DNA from: Nocardia cyriacigeorgica
Lineage (GTDB): Bacteria > Actinomycetota > Actinomycetes > Mycobacteriales > Mycobacteriaceae
Direction: 5' to 3'
Length of the DNA: 64,000 nt
Assembly: GCF_010868145.1 (NCBI RefSeq)
Contig: NZ_JAAGUY010000016.1
Span: forward strand, 1 to 64,000
Shown one piece after another: positions 14,310 through 22,559 of the stretch. Below the pieces are notes generated by a model. The model saw only the letters and a list, made by a program, of their open reading frames with translations, did no database searches and was not told where the DNA came from. The position numbers were made by a program, and so were the translations under genes. The number at the start of each line of letters is the position of its first letter. Position 1 is the first letter of the stretch.

Positions 14310-15269
14310 TCAGTTGTCCTGGCTCAACCGGATGCGCAGGACGTCGCCGCCCTCGGTGCCCGCGAACACCGTGGCATCCGGGCCGGGCGATACGGCCAGA
14401 GCGGTGATCGGCTGGGTCGCGGCCACCGTGCAGGTGCTGCCCGTGGCGGCATCGACACGAGCCAACCGGCCGGTCGCCGTGCTCACATAGAGCATGCCGT
14501 CGGGGCCGACGGTCAGATCGTCGGGCAGCGCAGGGGGATTCGACTGAGGAGACAGATCGGTCACCACACTCGGATGCGCGGGGTCGGCGATCGGGACGCG
14601 CAGGATCCGCGCCGTCGGGCTCGACAGCAGCGTCACATACAGCGCGTCGCCCTGCACCACGATGCCGTTGAGGCCGAAGTCCTGTGGCGCGGCGGCGGTC
14701 CACTCACGGTCGATGCTGCCGTCGCGGCGCACCCGGATGATGCCGCCGCCGGTATCGGTGATGTAGAGGTAGCCGTCGTCGTCGAAAGCAGCGCCGTTGG
14801 CCATGCCGATGTTGTCGACGAAGACCTCGGGCACCGGGTTCGGCGCGGACGGGTCGAAACGGACGACACCACCGGTCTTCATGATCGTGCTCGTGGTGAT
14901 GTTGCCGAAGTTGACGTACAACAGCCCGTCCGGGCCAGGGCGTACCGCACCGGGAAAGGTGACCGGGACGGTGGCGGTGAGGTTGCCCGCCCTGTCATAA
15001 CGCTCCACCACATTGCGGAAGATGCGCGAGACCCAGAGGTTTCCGTCGGCATCGAAACCGACGTTCTCCGACCAATCCAGCAGCGGTACCCGCGCGGCCG
15101 TTGCGGTGGACACCGCGGCGGGCGGGCAGGACGCGGGGTCGGCGAGTGCGGGAGCCGGTGCCAGGAAACCCGCGGCGACCGCGACCAATGCGGCGGCGGG
15201 TGCGCCGAGGAAACGGCGGCCGGTGAAGCGGCGGCGCGGACTGTGGTGTCCCGGATGCGCGTTCGGCAA
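14310..15269 (-). CDS. Secreted SMP-30/gluconolactonase-like beta-propeller protein
   Basis: About 319 residues. An arginine-rich N-terminus (PRRRFTGRRFLG) leads to the hydrophobic signal APAAALVAVAAGFLAPAPALA, so the protein is exported. The mature part has repeated propeller blades: FDADGNLWVSR, VRPGPDGLLYVNFG, FDDDGYLYITDTGGG, LTVGPDGMLYVST. The family includes lactonases and calcium-binding proteins; enzymatic activity here is unproven. The start is uncertain: I favour the TTG at 15269 just before the signal peptide, with GGGAT upstream, while the frame is open to an ATG at 15452. Confidence 0.7.
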   Translation of the reverse strand: MPNAHPGHHSPRRRFTGRRFLGAPAAALVAVAAGFLAPAPALADPASCPPAAVSTATAARVPLLDWSENVGFDADGNLWVSRIFRNVVERYDRAGNLTATVPVTFPGAVRPGPDGLLYVNFGNITTSTIMKTGGVVRFDPSAPNPVPEVFVDNIGMANGAAFDDDGYLYITDTGGGIIRVRRDGSIDREWTAAAPQDFGLNGIVVQGDALYVTLLSSPTARILRVPIADPAHPSVVTDLSPQSNPPALPDDLTVGPDGMLYVSTATGRLARVDAATGSTCTVAATQPITALAVSPGPDATVFAGTEGGDVLRIRLSQDN

Positions 15270-15519
15270 GACAATCCCGTCTCTGCTGGTGTTCGGTGGG
15301 CCGAGCGGGATCGTAGGATGCCGAGCGATGCCCCCGCAACCCGTCGGTGCGAGCGAGCGGGCGGACGCGGAGTTCGCGGAAAGGTTGCCGCCGTGCCGAT
15401 TTGCGCACCGCCCGGACCTGCTCCCCCCTCTCGGAACAGGTCCGGCCGGCACCGATGACGATGCCGTCGTGATCTTGACGCGGCCTTAAGGCGGACTTAA
15501 AGGGTTGTTCGGCTCCGGC

Positions 15520-15927
15520 TCAGAGCACGGCTTGGGTCTGGGTCACTTTCGCGACGAGTTTGTCGGCGTCGTCGTGGATTTCGGTTTCCACCACGATGAA
15601 CCGACGACCGGGGTGCAGTGCCGTGCTCGAGGCGACCGCGTGACCCGACCGGATGGCGCGCAGGAAGTTCGACTTGGACTCCACTGTCGTCGTGCCGGTC
15701 GCGCCCTCGGGCAGGTTGAGGAACGCACACACCGCGGCCGTCGCATCCGCCAGCGACATGAGCACGCCGCCGTGCATCGCCCCGCCGAGGGTGCACAGCG
15801 ACTCGTCCCATGCCAGTCTGCTGCGAACCAGCCTCGGACCGTGCTCGAGTACTTCGACGCCGAGCCGTTCGGTGAACGGCATCGTCTGGTGGAACAACCT
15901 GGTGCCCTCGGTATCGATCATGATCAC
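15520..15927 (-). CDS. PaaI-type hotdog thioesterase
   Basis: A 135-residue acyl-CoA thioesterase-like protein. LCTLGGAMHGGVLMSLADATAAV contains the HGG motif and the hotdog helix with its catalytic-type acidic residue; VESKSNFLRAIRSGHAVAS is the following strand of the PaaI/YbgC superfamily. The start is either the GTG at 15927 or the ATG at 15921. It follows the SDR gene by 18 bases and is probably co-transcribed with it. Confidence 0.82.
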   Translation of the reverse strand: MIMIDTEGTRLFHQTMPFTERLGVEVLEHGPRLVRSRLAWDESLCTLGGAMHGGVLMSLADATAAVCAFLNLPEGATGTTTVESKSNFLRAIRSGHAVASSTALHPGRRFIVVETEIHDDADKLVAKVTQTQAVL

Positions 15928-15945
15928 GAGTCTGCCCGAAAGCGA

Positions 15946-16695
15946 TCAGCTGAACTTGGCGATCACCGCACGCGGAAGCCGGGGTAACACGAGATCGAAC
16001 AGCCGCCACGGCCATCCGGGGACGCACGCGCGCACCCGCTCGGCCTCGATCGCCTCGACCATCGCGCCGACACCCTGCTCGAGCGGGGCGACCAGCCGAG
16101 TGTCGCCGGAGGTGGCCACCATATCGGTGGCGATGAAGCCGGGCAGCAGGGTCGTTACCGCGATCGGTGATCTCCTCAGCTCGACGGCCAGCCCGTCGCC
16201 GAGTGCGGCCAATCCGGCCTTGCTCGCCGAATAGGCGGCCCTCGTGCCGGGGAACCCGCGGACCGCGCTCATTGAGGAGACCAGGACCAGATGGCCGGAG
16301 TTCTGTTCCCGGAAGATCGCCAGCGCGGCCTCGGTTTGCGCCAGTGCGCTGACGAAGTTGGTGGTGGCGGTGGCGAGGTTGGCATCCGCGCGCCCGGTGC
16401 CGATCTTGGTGCCCTTGCCGATGCCCGCGTTCACGATCACCCGGTCGAGGCCGCCGAGTTCATCACGCAGTTCGCCGAACACGCGGGGAACCGCGTCGTG
16501 ATCGTCGACGTCCAGCGCGCGCACCGTGACCGTGATGCCGGGGTAGGCGGCGGTCAGCTCGTCGCGTAATGCTTCGAGCGCGTCGAGGCGCCTGGCGCAC
16601 AGCGCCAGATCGCGGCCCTTCGCGGCGAATGCCCGCGCCATACCCGCGCCGAGCCCCGCGCTCGCGCCGGTGATCAGAATCTTGGTCCTCGTCAT
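15946..16695 (-). CDS. Short-chain dehydrogenase/reductase (SDR)
   Basis: A 249-residue classical SDR. The nucleotide-binding motif TGASAGLG is at residues 9-16, VNAGIG follows the fourth strand, the catalytic serine is in VSSMSAV and the active-site pair in AAYSASKAG (YxxxK). RR in the second loop (CARRLDAL) suggests NADP(H). The C-terminal hydrophobic part (WRLFDLVLPRLPRAVIAKF) is common in membrane-associated fatty-substrate SDRs of mycobacteria. Substrate unknown. It precedes a thioesterase gene, so an acyl-group role for the pair is possible but speculative. Confidence 0.85.
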   Translation of the reverse strand: MTRTKILITGASAGLGAGMARAFAAKGRDLALCARRLDALEALRDELTAAYPGITVTVRALDVDDHDAVPRVFGELRDELGGLDRVIVNAGIGKGTKIGTGRADANLATATTNFVSALAQTEAALAIFREQNSGHLVLVSSMSAVRGFPGTRAAYSASKAGLAALGDGLAVELRRSPIAVTTLLPGFIATDMVATSGDTRLVAPLEQGVGAMVEAIEAERVRACVPGWPWRLFDLVLPRLPRAVIAKFS

Positions 16696-16776
16696 GGTCC
16701 GACCCTAATGCTGTTGAACGGCGCTCGATAGCGCGTGATCGGGGCAGCGGCTCACGATGTGGGCCGGCCGCTTCGG

Positions 16777-17163
16777 TCAGCCGCGGGTCGGCAGGGTGCC
16801 GGCGGAGCCGCTGTTCGGCGGCGTGGGCAGCTGGCGCCATGGCCCGCAATTCACCGTCCGGAACGCCACATCGTGCGCTTCGATGAGGACTCGGACCGGG
16901 GTATCGCGGGTGTAGTTGTTGGCCCGGACATAGCGCATATCGGTGTTGTCACCCTCGACCTTCCACAGCCGCCGCCAATCACAACCATGCGCTTGATCCG
17001 GCGTTCCCGGTGCTTCCCACAGTCCGGGGGAGATATCGACACCGACGATATAGACGCCGTCCTGCGGCATCACCGGGGCTGGTGCGGCGGCAGCGGTACC
17101 ACCGCCGAGCAATGTGGTGACCGATGCAATGGCCCCGGCAATGACCAGCGTGCCTGCCCGCAT
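16777..17163 (-). CDS. Small secreted protein of unknown function
   Basis: A 128-residue protein beginning at the ATG 17163, which has GAGGAG at proper spacing. The signal peptide MRAGTLVIAGAIASVTTLLGGGTAAAA is followed by a mature domain of about 100 residues. Two cysteines (GCDWRRL and NCGPWRQ) could form a disulfide. The segment YIVGVDISPGLWEAPG resembles the 'PG-L/T-W/Y' repeats of several actinobacterial exported proteins of unknown role. Divergent from the ECF sigma gene. Confidence 0.7.
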   Translation of the reverse strand: MRAGTLVIAGAIASVTTLLGGGTAAAAPAPVMPQDGVYIVGVDISPGLWEAPGTPDQAHGCDWRRLWKVEGDNTDMRYVRANNYTRDTPVRVLIEAHDVAFRTVNCGPWRQLPTPPNSGSAGTLPTRG

Positions 17164-17353
17164 GACGATGTCTCCTCGAATCCCGCTTATTCGCCGCACG
17201 GCGCGGCCTGTCTCGAGAGATCCCCGAATCTCCCTGCGCAGATCTACCAGAATGGTGTGCGCCATTCGGTCGAATCGGGGATTTCTGTCGATTCGCACAA
17301 ATCAATGTCGTGAGAGTGATGTCACTGAGACTCTCGGCTGCGATAACTCTTAC

Positions 17354-17923
17354 ATGACAGGTTGTCGCTCGGCTCGAATGGTTTCCGGATCCGCGTGCGC
17401 GGCAGGCTGTGCCCGATTGTGCACCGATGACGGACTTGCGTCCGTGCTGGCCGAGGATCGCGCACTATTGCACTGGCGGGCGATGCACGCGCTGGGCGAT
17501 CAGGGGCTGGCCGAGCAGGCCGTACAGGAGACGCTGCTGCGGGCCTGGCGATCATGTGCCCGCTTCGATGAACGCAAGGGCAGCATCCGGACCTGGCTGC
17601 TGGCCATCGAGCGCAACGTCATGATCGATATGGCACGGGCGCGTGCGAGCAGGCCAGGCGACACCGGCTGGGAAGAGGTGTCCGAACTCAGCGACGTCCG
17701 TTACTCCCATCCCGACTTCGCCGATGGCCTCGTCGACGGTTTGCTGGTCGACGATCTGCTGGCCCGGCTGCCCGATTCGCAACGCGCGGCGGTCGTCGAA
17801 GTGATCCTGCGTGACCGGGCCTATCAAGAGGTCGCGGCCGATTTCGGGATCCCGGTCGGCACGGTCAAGACCCGGGTCCACTATGCGCTGCGCGCCCTGC
17901 GGCAATTGCCGCGAGTGGCCTGA
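17354..17923 (+). CDS. ECF-family RNA polymerase sigma factor
   Basis: A 189-residue sigma-70 factor with region 2 (AEQAVQETLLRAWR and GSIRTWLLAIERNVMIDMARAR) and region 4 (LPDSQRAAVVEVILRDRAYQEVAADFGIPVGTVKTRVHYALRALR), the SigK/SigL-like layout. I take the ATG at 17354; ATG 17378 is an alternative and neither has a clear ribosome-binding site. Between this gene and the divergent secreted-protein gene is AGTGA-TG-TCACT (17315-17326), a possible operator. No anti-sigma gene is adjacent, which is unusual for this subtype. Confidence 0.85.
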   Translation: MTGCRSARMVSGSACAAGCARLCTDDGLASVLAEDRALLHWRAMHALGDQGLAEQAVQETLLRAWRSCARFDERKGSIRTWLLAIERNVMIDMARARASRPGDTGWEEVSELSDVRYSHPDFADGLVDGLLVDDLLARLPDSQRAAVVEVILRDRAYQEVAADFGIPVGTVKTRVHYALRALRQLPRVA

Positions 17924-18046
17924 CCTGCGCTGACGTCTCTTCCTTCGGCACTGACGGTAAACAGTCATGTCTCAGATCACACTTCGATAACGGGGGTTGC
18001 GCTGCGGTTGCCGCTGTGACCAGAGTGAACCACTGGGTTTGGTGTT

Positions 18047-18068
18047 GCTAGTGGGAAGCTAGTGGGAA
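18047..18068 (+). repeat. 11-bp tandem duplication upstream of the amidase
   Basis: GCTAGTGGGAA occurs twice in direct succession (18047-18057 and 18058-18068). The ATG of the amidase is 35 bases downstream. It may be slippage or a regulatory direct repeat. Confidence 0.6.
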
Positions 18069-18103
18069 GGGAGGGGCGCTCCGTCCCGGGGCGCCGACCG
18101 CAC

Positions 18104-19411
18104 ATGAAGCCGAACATCGTCAAGGCCGGTATCTGCGCCGCCGTCAGCGCGGCGATGACGGTCACCCTGTCCGGTGTCACCGCGTCCGCCGAACCGATTT
18201 CGCCGGACATGGCCACCAAGCTGGCGGGCAAGACCGTTTTCCTCGATCCCGGCCATCAGGGTCCGAACCACACCGAGAACTTGTCCCGCCAGGTCAGCGA
18301 TGGCCGCGGCGGCACCAAGGACTGTCAGACCACCGGCATGACCTCACTCAACGGGGTCGCCGAACACACCATCAACTGGAATGTCGCCCAGTTGGTCAAG
18401 ACCTCGCTGGAAAGCCTCGGTGCCGAGGTGCTGCTCAGCCGTCAGGACGACAGCGGCTGGGGCGGCTGTATCGATGAGCGGGCCAGGGCCGCCAACGAAT
18501 CCGGTGCGGCCGTCGCGGTCAGCATCCACGCCGACGGAGCTCCCGCGCAGTATCGCGGATTCCATGTCATCGTGCCGCAGCTGCCGATTCCGGATGCCGC
18601 TGCCGACCGGGCGCAGTCGACCGGCGGTCTGGCGGCGTCGAAGTCGATGCGCGATGCCTACCTGTCGTCGGGGTTCCCGTCGGCGAACTACGCGGGCGTG
18701 GTCGATGGTCTGCAAACCCGCGCCGATGTGGCCGGACCGGCATTGACCACCGTGCCCGATGTGTTCATCGAAATGGGCAACGGCGCCAACCCGGAGGACG
18801 CCGCACTGCTCGAAAGTGACGATGGTCAGCTGAAGCACGCCATTGCCATCACCACCGGCCTGGTCGGCTACCTGCTCGGTGCGCCCCCGGCGGGCGACAC
18901 CCCGGTGGCGGCGCCCGAGAGCGGTGTCGACAGTCCGGCGGTCGCGCCGGCTCCGGCGCCGCAGACACCCGCGGCCGCACCCGAGAGCCCGGCGCCGTCG
19001 ACGACCACGACGCCGTCGACGACCACGGCGCCGACGACCGAACCCGCTCCGGCCGGGGCGCCTGCGCCGTCCACCTCCCAAGCGCCGACCACCACGACCA
19101 CCACCACGGCTCCGGCCGCGCCAGCGCAGCGACCGGGCATCAACAACTCCCGGACCGCTCCCGGCGCGAACGCACCGCAGTCGACGCCCTCGACCACTAC
19201 GCCGAAGGCGACGCCGGGCACCACCACACCGCCGAGCGGATCGAGCAGTAAGACGCCCGAGCCGGAGTCCGACAACGGTGTGGTCGGCACGGTGATGGAG
19301 TTGCTGATGCCGCTGGCCAAGGCGCTCGGCATGGACGACACCGCGATCACCGCGGAACTGATCAACCTCGCCTACACCCTGGCCGCCGCGCTGTTCTCAC
19401 CGACAGACTGA
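18104..19411 (+). CDS. Secreted zinc N-acetylmuramoyl-L-alanine amidase (Amidase_3, Ami1-like) with Pro/Thr-rich tail
   Basis: A 435-residue exported peptidoglycan amidase cutting the MurNAc-L-Ala bond. The signal peptide occupies residues 1-30 (KAGICAAVSAAMTVTLSGVTASA). Zinc ligands are H51 (LDPGHQG), E87 (VAEHTINW) and H142 (SIHADG); the catalytic glutamate is E223 (VFIEMGN). All are present, so the enzyme should be active. Residues about 265-390 form a low-complexity Ala/Pro/Thr/Ser region, a probable wall-spanning linker, and the C-terminal 40 residues are hydrophobic. M. tuberculosis Rv3717 has the catalytic domain but lacks such a tail. ATG 18104 chosen; a GTG at 18062 would add 14 residues. 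Confidence 0.9.
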   Translation: MKPNIVKAGICAAVSAAMTVTLSGVTASAEPISPDMATKLAGKTVFLDPGHQGPNHTENLSRQVSDGRGGTKDCQTTGMTSLNGVAEHTINWNVAQLVKTSLESLGAEVLLSRQDDSGWGGCIDERARAANESGAAVAVSIHADGAPAQYRGFHVIVPQLPIPDAAADRAQSTGGLAASKSMRDAYLSSGFPSANYAGVVDGLQTRADVAGPALTTVPDVFIEMGNGANPEDAALLESDDGQLKHAIAITTGLVGYLLGAPPAGDTPVAAPESGVDSPAVAPAPAPQTPAAAPESPAPSTTTTPSTTTAPTTEPAPAGAPAPSTSQAPTTTTTTTAPAAPAQRPGINNSRTAPGANAPQSTPSTTTPKATPGTTTPPSGSSSKTPEPESDNGVVGTVMELLMPLAKALGMDDTAITAELINLAYTLAAALFSPTD

Positions 19412-19424
19412 ATCCACGGCCTAC

Positions 19425-19461
19425 CCGGATGCCCACCTGCCCGTAGCCGGTGGGCATCCGG
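19425..19461. terminator. Hairpin terminator after the amidase gene
   Basis: A perfect 12-bp inverted repeat, CCGGATGCCCAC (19425-19436) and GTGGGCATCCGG (19450-19461), around a 13-base loop, 14 bases after the stop codon. Confidence 0.85.
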
Positions 19462-19501
19462 CTGTGCGGAAGGTGTCGGCCGGTGCCAGTAGGGTGTCCG
19501 G

Positions 19502-20536
19502 GTGGCCCAGTCGATTCCTGTCGTGATCGTCGCCGGGTTTCTAGGGTCCGGCAAAACGACGTTGCTCAATCATCTGCTCCGCGACAACCGCGGCACCCGG
19601 ATCGGAGTCGTTGTCAACGACTTCGGCGCGATCAATATCGATGCGATGCTGGTGGCGGGCCAGGTCGATGCCATGGTCTCGCTCGGTAACGGCTGCGTGT
19701 GCTGCGCGGTCGACGTCAGCGAGCTGGATGAGCTCTTCGATCGCCTGGCCCAGCCCAGTGCCCGAATCGATGTCATCGTGGTCGAGGCCAGCGGCCTCGC
19801 CGAACCGCGCAACCTCATCCGGATGGTGGTCGGCAGCGATAATCCGCGTATCCGCTACGGCGGGCTGGTGGAAGTGGTCGACGCCGAACAGTTCCCGGAC
19901 AACCGTGCGCGGCATCCGGAACTGGCCGACCATCTGCGCCTGGCCGATCTGGTGGTGGTCAATAAGGCCGATCGCGTCGATCAGTCCCGGCTGATGAGTC
20001 TGCGCGAAGAGATCGCCGCACTCATCGACCCGGCACCGGTATATGCGACTACGCACGGCCGGATCGAACCCGGGCTGCTCTTCGACGAACCGTTGCGCGA
20101 AGCGCCGCGGGCGGCGCAGCAATTGAGTTTCGACGAATTGCTCGCCGAACATCACCACGATCCCGCCGACGGGCATCGTCATCTGCACGACGAATACGAC
20201 ACGGCCTCGTTCACCAGTGCAGGCGATCTCGATCCGCGATTGCTGGCTCGTTTTCTGGAGGATCCGCCGGCCGGTCTGTTCCGTGCGAAGGGTTTCGTAT
20301 CATTCGCAGTCGCGGGCGAACACCGAAAGTTCGTGCTGCATATGGTAGGTCGGCATATCGTGTGTGGGCCGACGAATTGGCGCCGCGGTGAGGAACGCAC
20401 CACCCGGTTGGTGCTCATCGGTTCGGGTCTGGATACCGAGCTGGCCCTCGAGCGTTTGGGCGAGGCCGTGCACGCAGGCGATGAATTGCTCGACGCACAA
20501 TCAATGCTGCCGATCTGGCGTCACGTGCCGCACTGA
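19502..20536 (+). CDS. CobW/COG0523 family GTPase, putative metal chaperone
   Basis: A 344-residue G3E GTPase. Walker A is GFLGSGKTT (residues 12-20); the metal-binding CxCC motif is C65-x-C67-C68 in GNGCVCCAV; VVNKADRVD is the guanine-specificity loop; and a histidine-rich HHHDPADGHRHLHDE stretch precedes the CobW C-terminal domain (FRAKGFVSF, REERTTRLVLIGSGL-like end). Members deliver Zn, Co or other metals to client enzymes. The metal and client are unknown, and I see no Zur box upstream. GTG start. Confidence 0.87.
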   Translation: MAQSIPVVIVAGFLGSGKTTLLNHLLRDNRGTRIGVVVNDFGAINIDAMLVAGQVDAMVSLGNGCVCCAVDVSELDELFDRLAQPSARIDVIVVEASGLAEPRNLIRMVVGSDNPRIRYGGLVEVVDAEQFPDNRARHPELADHLRLADLVVVNKADRVDQSRLMSLREEIAALIDPAPVYATTHGRIEPGLLFDEPLREAPRAAQQLSFDELLAEHHHDPADGHRHLHDEYDTASFTSAGDLDPRLLARFLEDPPAGLFRAKGFVSFAVAGEHRKFVLHMVGRHIVCGPTNWRRGEERTTRLVLIGSGLDTELALERLGEAVHAGDELLDAQSMLPIWRHVPH

Positions 20537-20633
20537 ATCCGAAATTGGCGCGTTTATCACTAATCTGGCGCAATAGGCGCTGGCGTCGCCGCACTCATCG
20601 CACAAAACTCGAAACATGTTCGCTGTGTCGCCG

Positions 20634-20654
20634 CGCTAGGCGTGTCGCCTAGCG
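20634..20654. promoter_or_regulatory. Perfect 9-bp inverted repeat upstream of the small ORF
   Basis: CGCTAGGCG-TGT-CGCCTAGCG. It lies 56 bases before the start of the 62-residue protein gene and is a plausible dimer-binding operator or short RNA hairpin. Confidence 0.5.
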
Positions 20655-20709
20655 ATAGCCCCGGTGCAATGCGGACAGTACCGAGTTCGCTCGACGAGGG
20701 GAGAGTGCC

Positions 20710-20898
20710 ATGTACGCCACCAGGGAGACCGCCACCGCCTATGTGATTGCCGCGCTGGAAGCCAAGGGAACGGCGACCCGCTACGATTTCGACGTACCCG
20801 CCATCGTCGCCGCCTCGCACGCTGCCGCCAGAAGCTGGGACTTCCGGTCCATCGAGGGTGGAACCTTCTGGCGCATCGCCGCCCGTTTCCTGAAGTAG
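20710..20898 (+). CDS. Small hypothetical protein (62 residues)
   Basis: The ATG at 20710 has a strong GAGGGGAGAG upstream, which supports translation. The protein is soluble and mostly helical in appearance, with ATAYVIAALEAKGTATRYDFDVPAIVAASH then WDFRSIEGGTFWRIAARFLK; no known domain was recognised. It is monocistronic and converges on the AraC regulator. Confidence 0.65.
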   Translation: MYATRETATAYVIAALEAKGTATRYDFDVPAIVAASHAAARSWDFRSIEGGTFWRIAARFLK

Positions 20899-20935
20899 CG
20901 CCCACGGCCGAACGCCGCCGGCCGGCCGGCGGCGT

Positions 20936-21943
20936 TCAGTCCAACTGCTCGCAGCGGCGGTGTGCCGGGGTGACCGACCAGCGCTGTGCCGCACGCCGAA
21001 TCGAACCCGGATCGGTGTAGCCGAGCAACTGGGCCTGGCGGGCTCGGGTGAGGGGACCGGTCGCGGTGGCCTCCGCCAATCGGATCGCGCGCGCCCGGTC
21101 CACCTCTTGACGCCACGTCGTCCCGGCCTCCATCAGTCTCCGCTGCAAGGTCCGTGGGCTGGTGGCCATCCGCCGGGCGACGGCCTCGAGCGATATCTCA
21201 CCGACCTCCAGCGCCTTGGCCAGGGTTGTCGCGACCTGGTCCGCCCAGGTGGTGGCCAGCGGGGGCGGCGGCGGCAGCGCGTCGGCCAGTGGTCGCAGCA
21301 CCGTGGCAAGCGATGGGTCGGTGGACGTCAGCGGCAGATTCATATCGGCCGCCCGGAACGTGACCGTATCGACGGACGCGTTGAACTGGATATCGGTTGT
21401 GCCGAATACTTCGACAAACGTGTCCAGCGACCTCGGTGCCGCCTGGCGCAGCCGAACTCGGACCGGGATCACCGGTGCCGCGATCACCAGGCGGCTGCGG
21501 GTCACGGCCGCCGCCAGTGCCCACAGATGGATTTGCTGACGGCTGTGGCCGTCGGTATCGACCATCTCGATGGAGAGGGTGATTTCGTCGTCGCCCTCGG
21601 GGACCAGGCCCCAGCGGTGATTGGTGGTCACCGCGGTGACGTACGGTCCGAGGGTGTGTAGGCCGGAGCCGAGGTCGGGCGCCGTGGAGAACAAGTAGTC
21701 GTAGAGGCCCAGGCAGCCAAGGCTGTATCTGTTCGCCACTCGTAGTGGGACATTCGGATCACCGAGTTCGTGTTCGGCGACTTCCCACAGCCGTGCGAAG
21801 ATCTCGCTCGGAACATGTGCCTCCGGGCTGGCCAGTGCCCACCCGGGAAGGCCGATGTCGCGGATCAGCTTGTCGCGGTCGAGTCCGGCCGCGGTGAGCT
21901 CGCCGATGACGAAGCGATGCAATGAGATCTGGTCAGTTCGCAA
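20936..21943 (-). CDS. AraC-family regulator with arabinose-binding-like sensor domain
   Basis: A 335-residue protein. The N-terminal two thirds match the AraC-type sensor with LGPYVTAVTTNHRWGL and the GSLGCLGLYDYLFSTAPDLGSGL-like core; the C-terminal 90 residues form the AraC HTH (LEAVARRMATSPRTLQRRLMEAGTTW, then ATATGPLTRARQAQLLGYTDPGSIRRAAQRWSVTPAHRR). The TTG at 21943 has AGGAGAGG just upstream and gives the usual length. The ligand and targets are unknown; this subfamily often controls lipid or amino-acid catabolism. Confidence 0.82.
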   Translation of the reverse strand: MRTDQISLHRFVIGELTAAGLDRDKLIRDIGLPGWALASPEAHVPSEIFARLWEVAEHELGDPNVPLRVANRYSLGCLGLYDYLFSTAPDLGSGLHTLGPYVTAVTTNHRWGLVPEGDDEITLSIEMVDTDGHSRQQIHLWALAAAVTRSRLVIAAPVIPVRVRLRQAAPRSLDTFVEVFGTTDIQFNASVDTVTFRAADMNLPLTSTDPSLATVLRPLADALPPPPPLATTWADQVATTLAKALEVGEISLEAVARRMATSPRTLQRRLMEAGTTWRQEVDRARAIRLAEATATGPLTRARQAQLLGYTDPGSIRRAAQRWSVTPAHRRCEQLD

Positions 21944-22121
21944 TGCCCCTCTCCTGTTCGGGAGACCGTTCAGCGCCTGGGGGCAACCGTATACGGACAT
22001 CCCACGATTCGTCATGAAAAAGGGCGCAAAGTTTACCCGATGGAATCTCGGGGTAAACATGGAAAAACTGTCGCGTGTGCGACATCTCGAGCTATGGGCG
22101 AGTGTCGCGCCGTTGACATCG

Positions 22122-22559
22122 TCAGCCGCAGGCGTTGACCCACTCCGACAGTCCGTCGGCGAACAGCTGCCGCTTCCAGATCGGCACCTCGTGTTTGATG
22201 CGGTCCACCAGCTCGGCGCAGGCAGTGAATGCCTCGGCCCGATGCGGTGCCGCGACCGCGACGACGATGGCCAGATCGCCGACCGTCAGATCGCCCACCC
22301 GATGAACGGCGGCCACCGGAAGTCCCGACGATGCGGCCTGCTCGGCGCAGCACCGATGCAGGAATCGTTGGGCTTCGGGGTGGGCCGAATATTCGAGCGC
22401 CGAAACCGCCTGCCCACCATCATGGTTGCGCACCACGCCGGTGAACACGACGACCGCGCCGTGCTCGGGACCGGCAACGGCGGCATCCACCGCGACCGGA
22501 TCGAGCGGTTGATCACTGATCTCGGCCAATCGCACCAGATCATCCGTTGTCATGGTCAC
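22122..22559 (-). CDS. moaE: Molybdopterin synthase large subunit MoaE
   Basis: A 145-residue catalytic subunit of molybdopterin synthase, which with MoaD adds two sulfurs to precursor Z. Conserved features: GAVVVFTGVVRNHDGG near the N-terminus, LEYSAHPEA, HRVGDLTVGDLAIVVAVAAPHRAEAF and the catalytic IKHEVPIWKRQ lysines. Its start overlaps the end of the moaC-mogA fusion by 20 bases, so the genes form an operon. Its partner moaD lies in the divergent unit. Confidence 0.95.
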   Translation of the reverse strand: MTMTTDDLVRLAEISDQPLDPVAVDAAVAGPEHGAVVVFTGVVRNHDGGQAVSALEYSAHPEAQRFLHRCCAEQAASSGLPVAAVHRVGDLTVGDLAIVVAVAAPHRAEAFTACAELVDRIKHEVPIWKRQLFADGLSEWVNACG

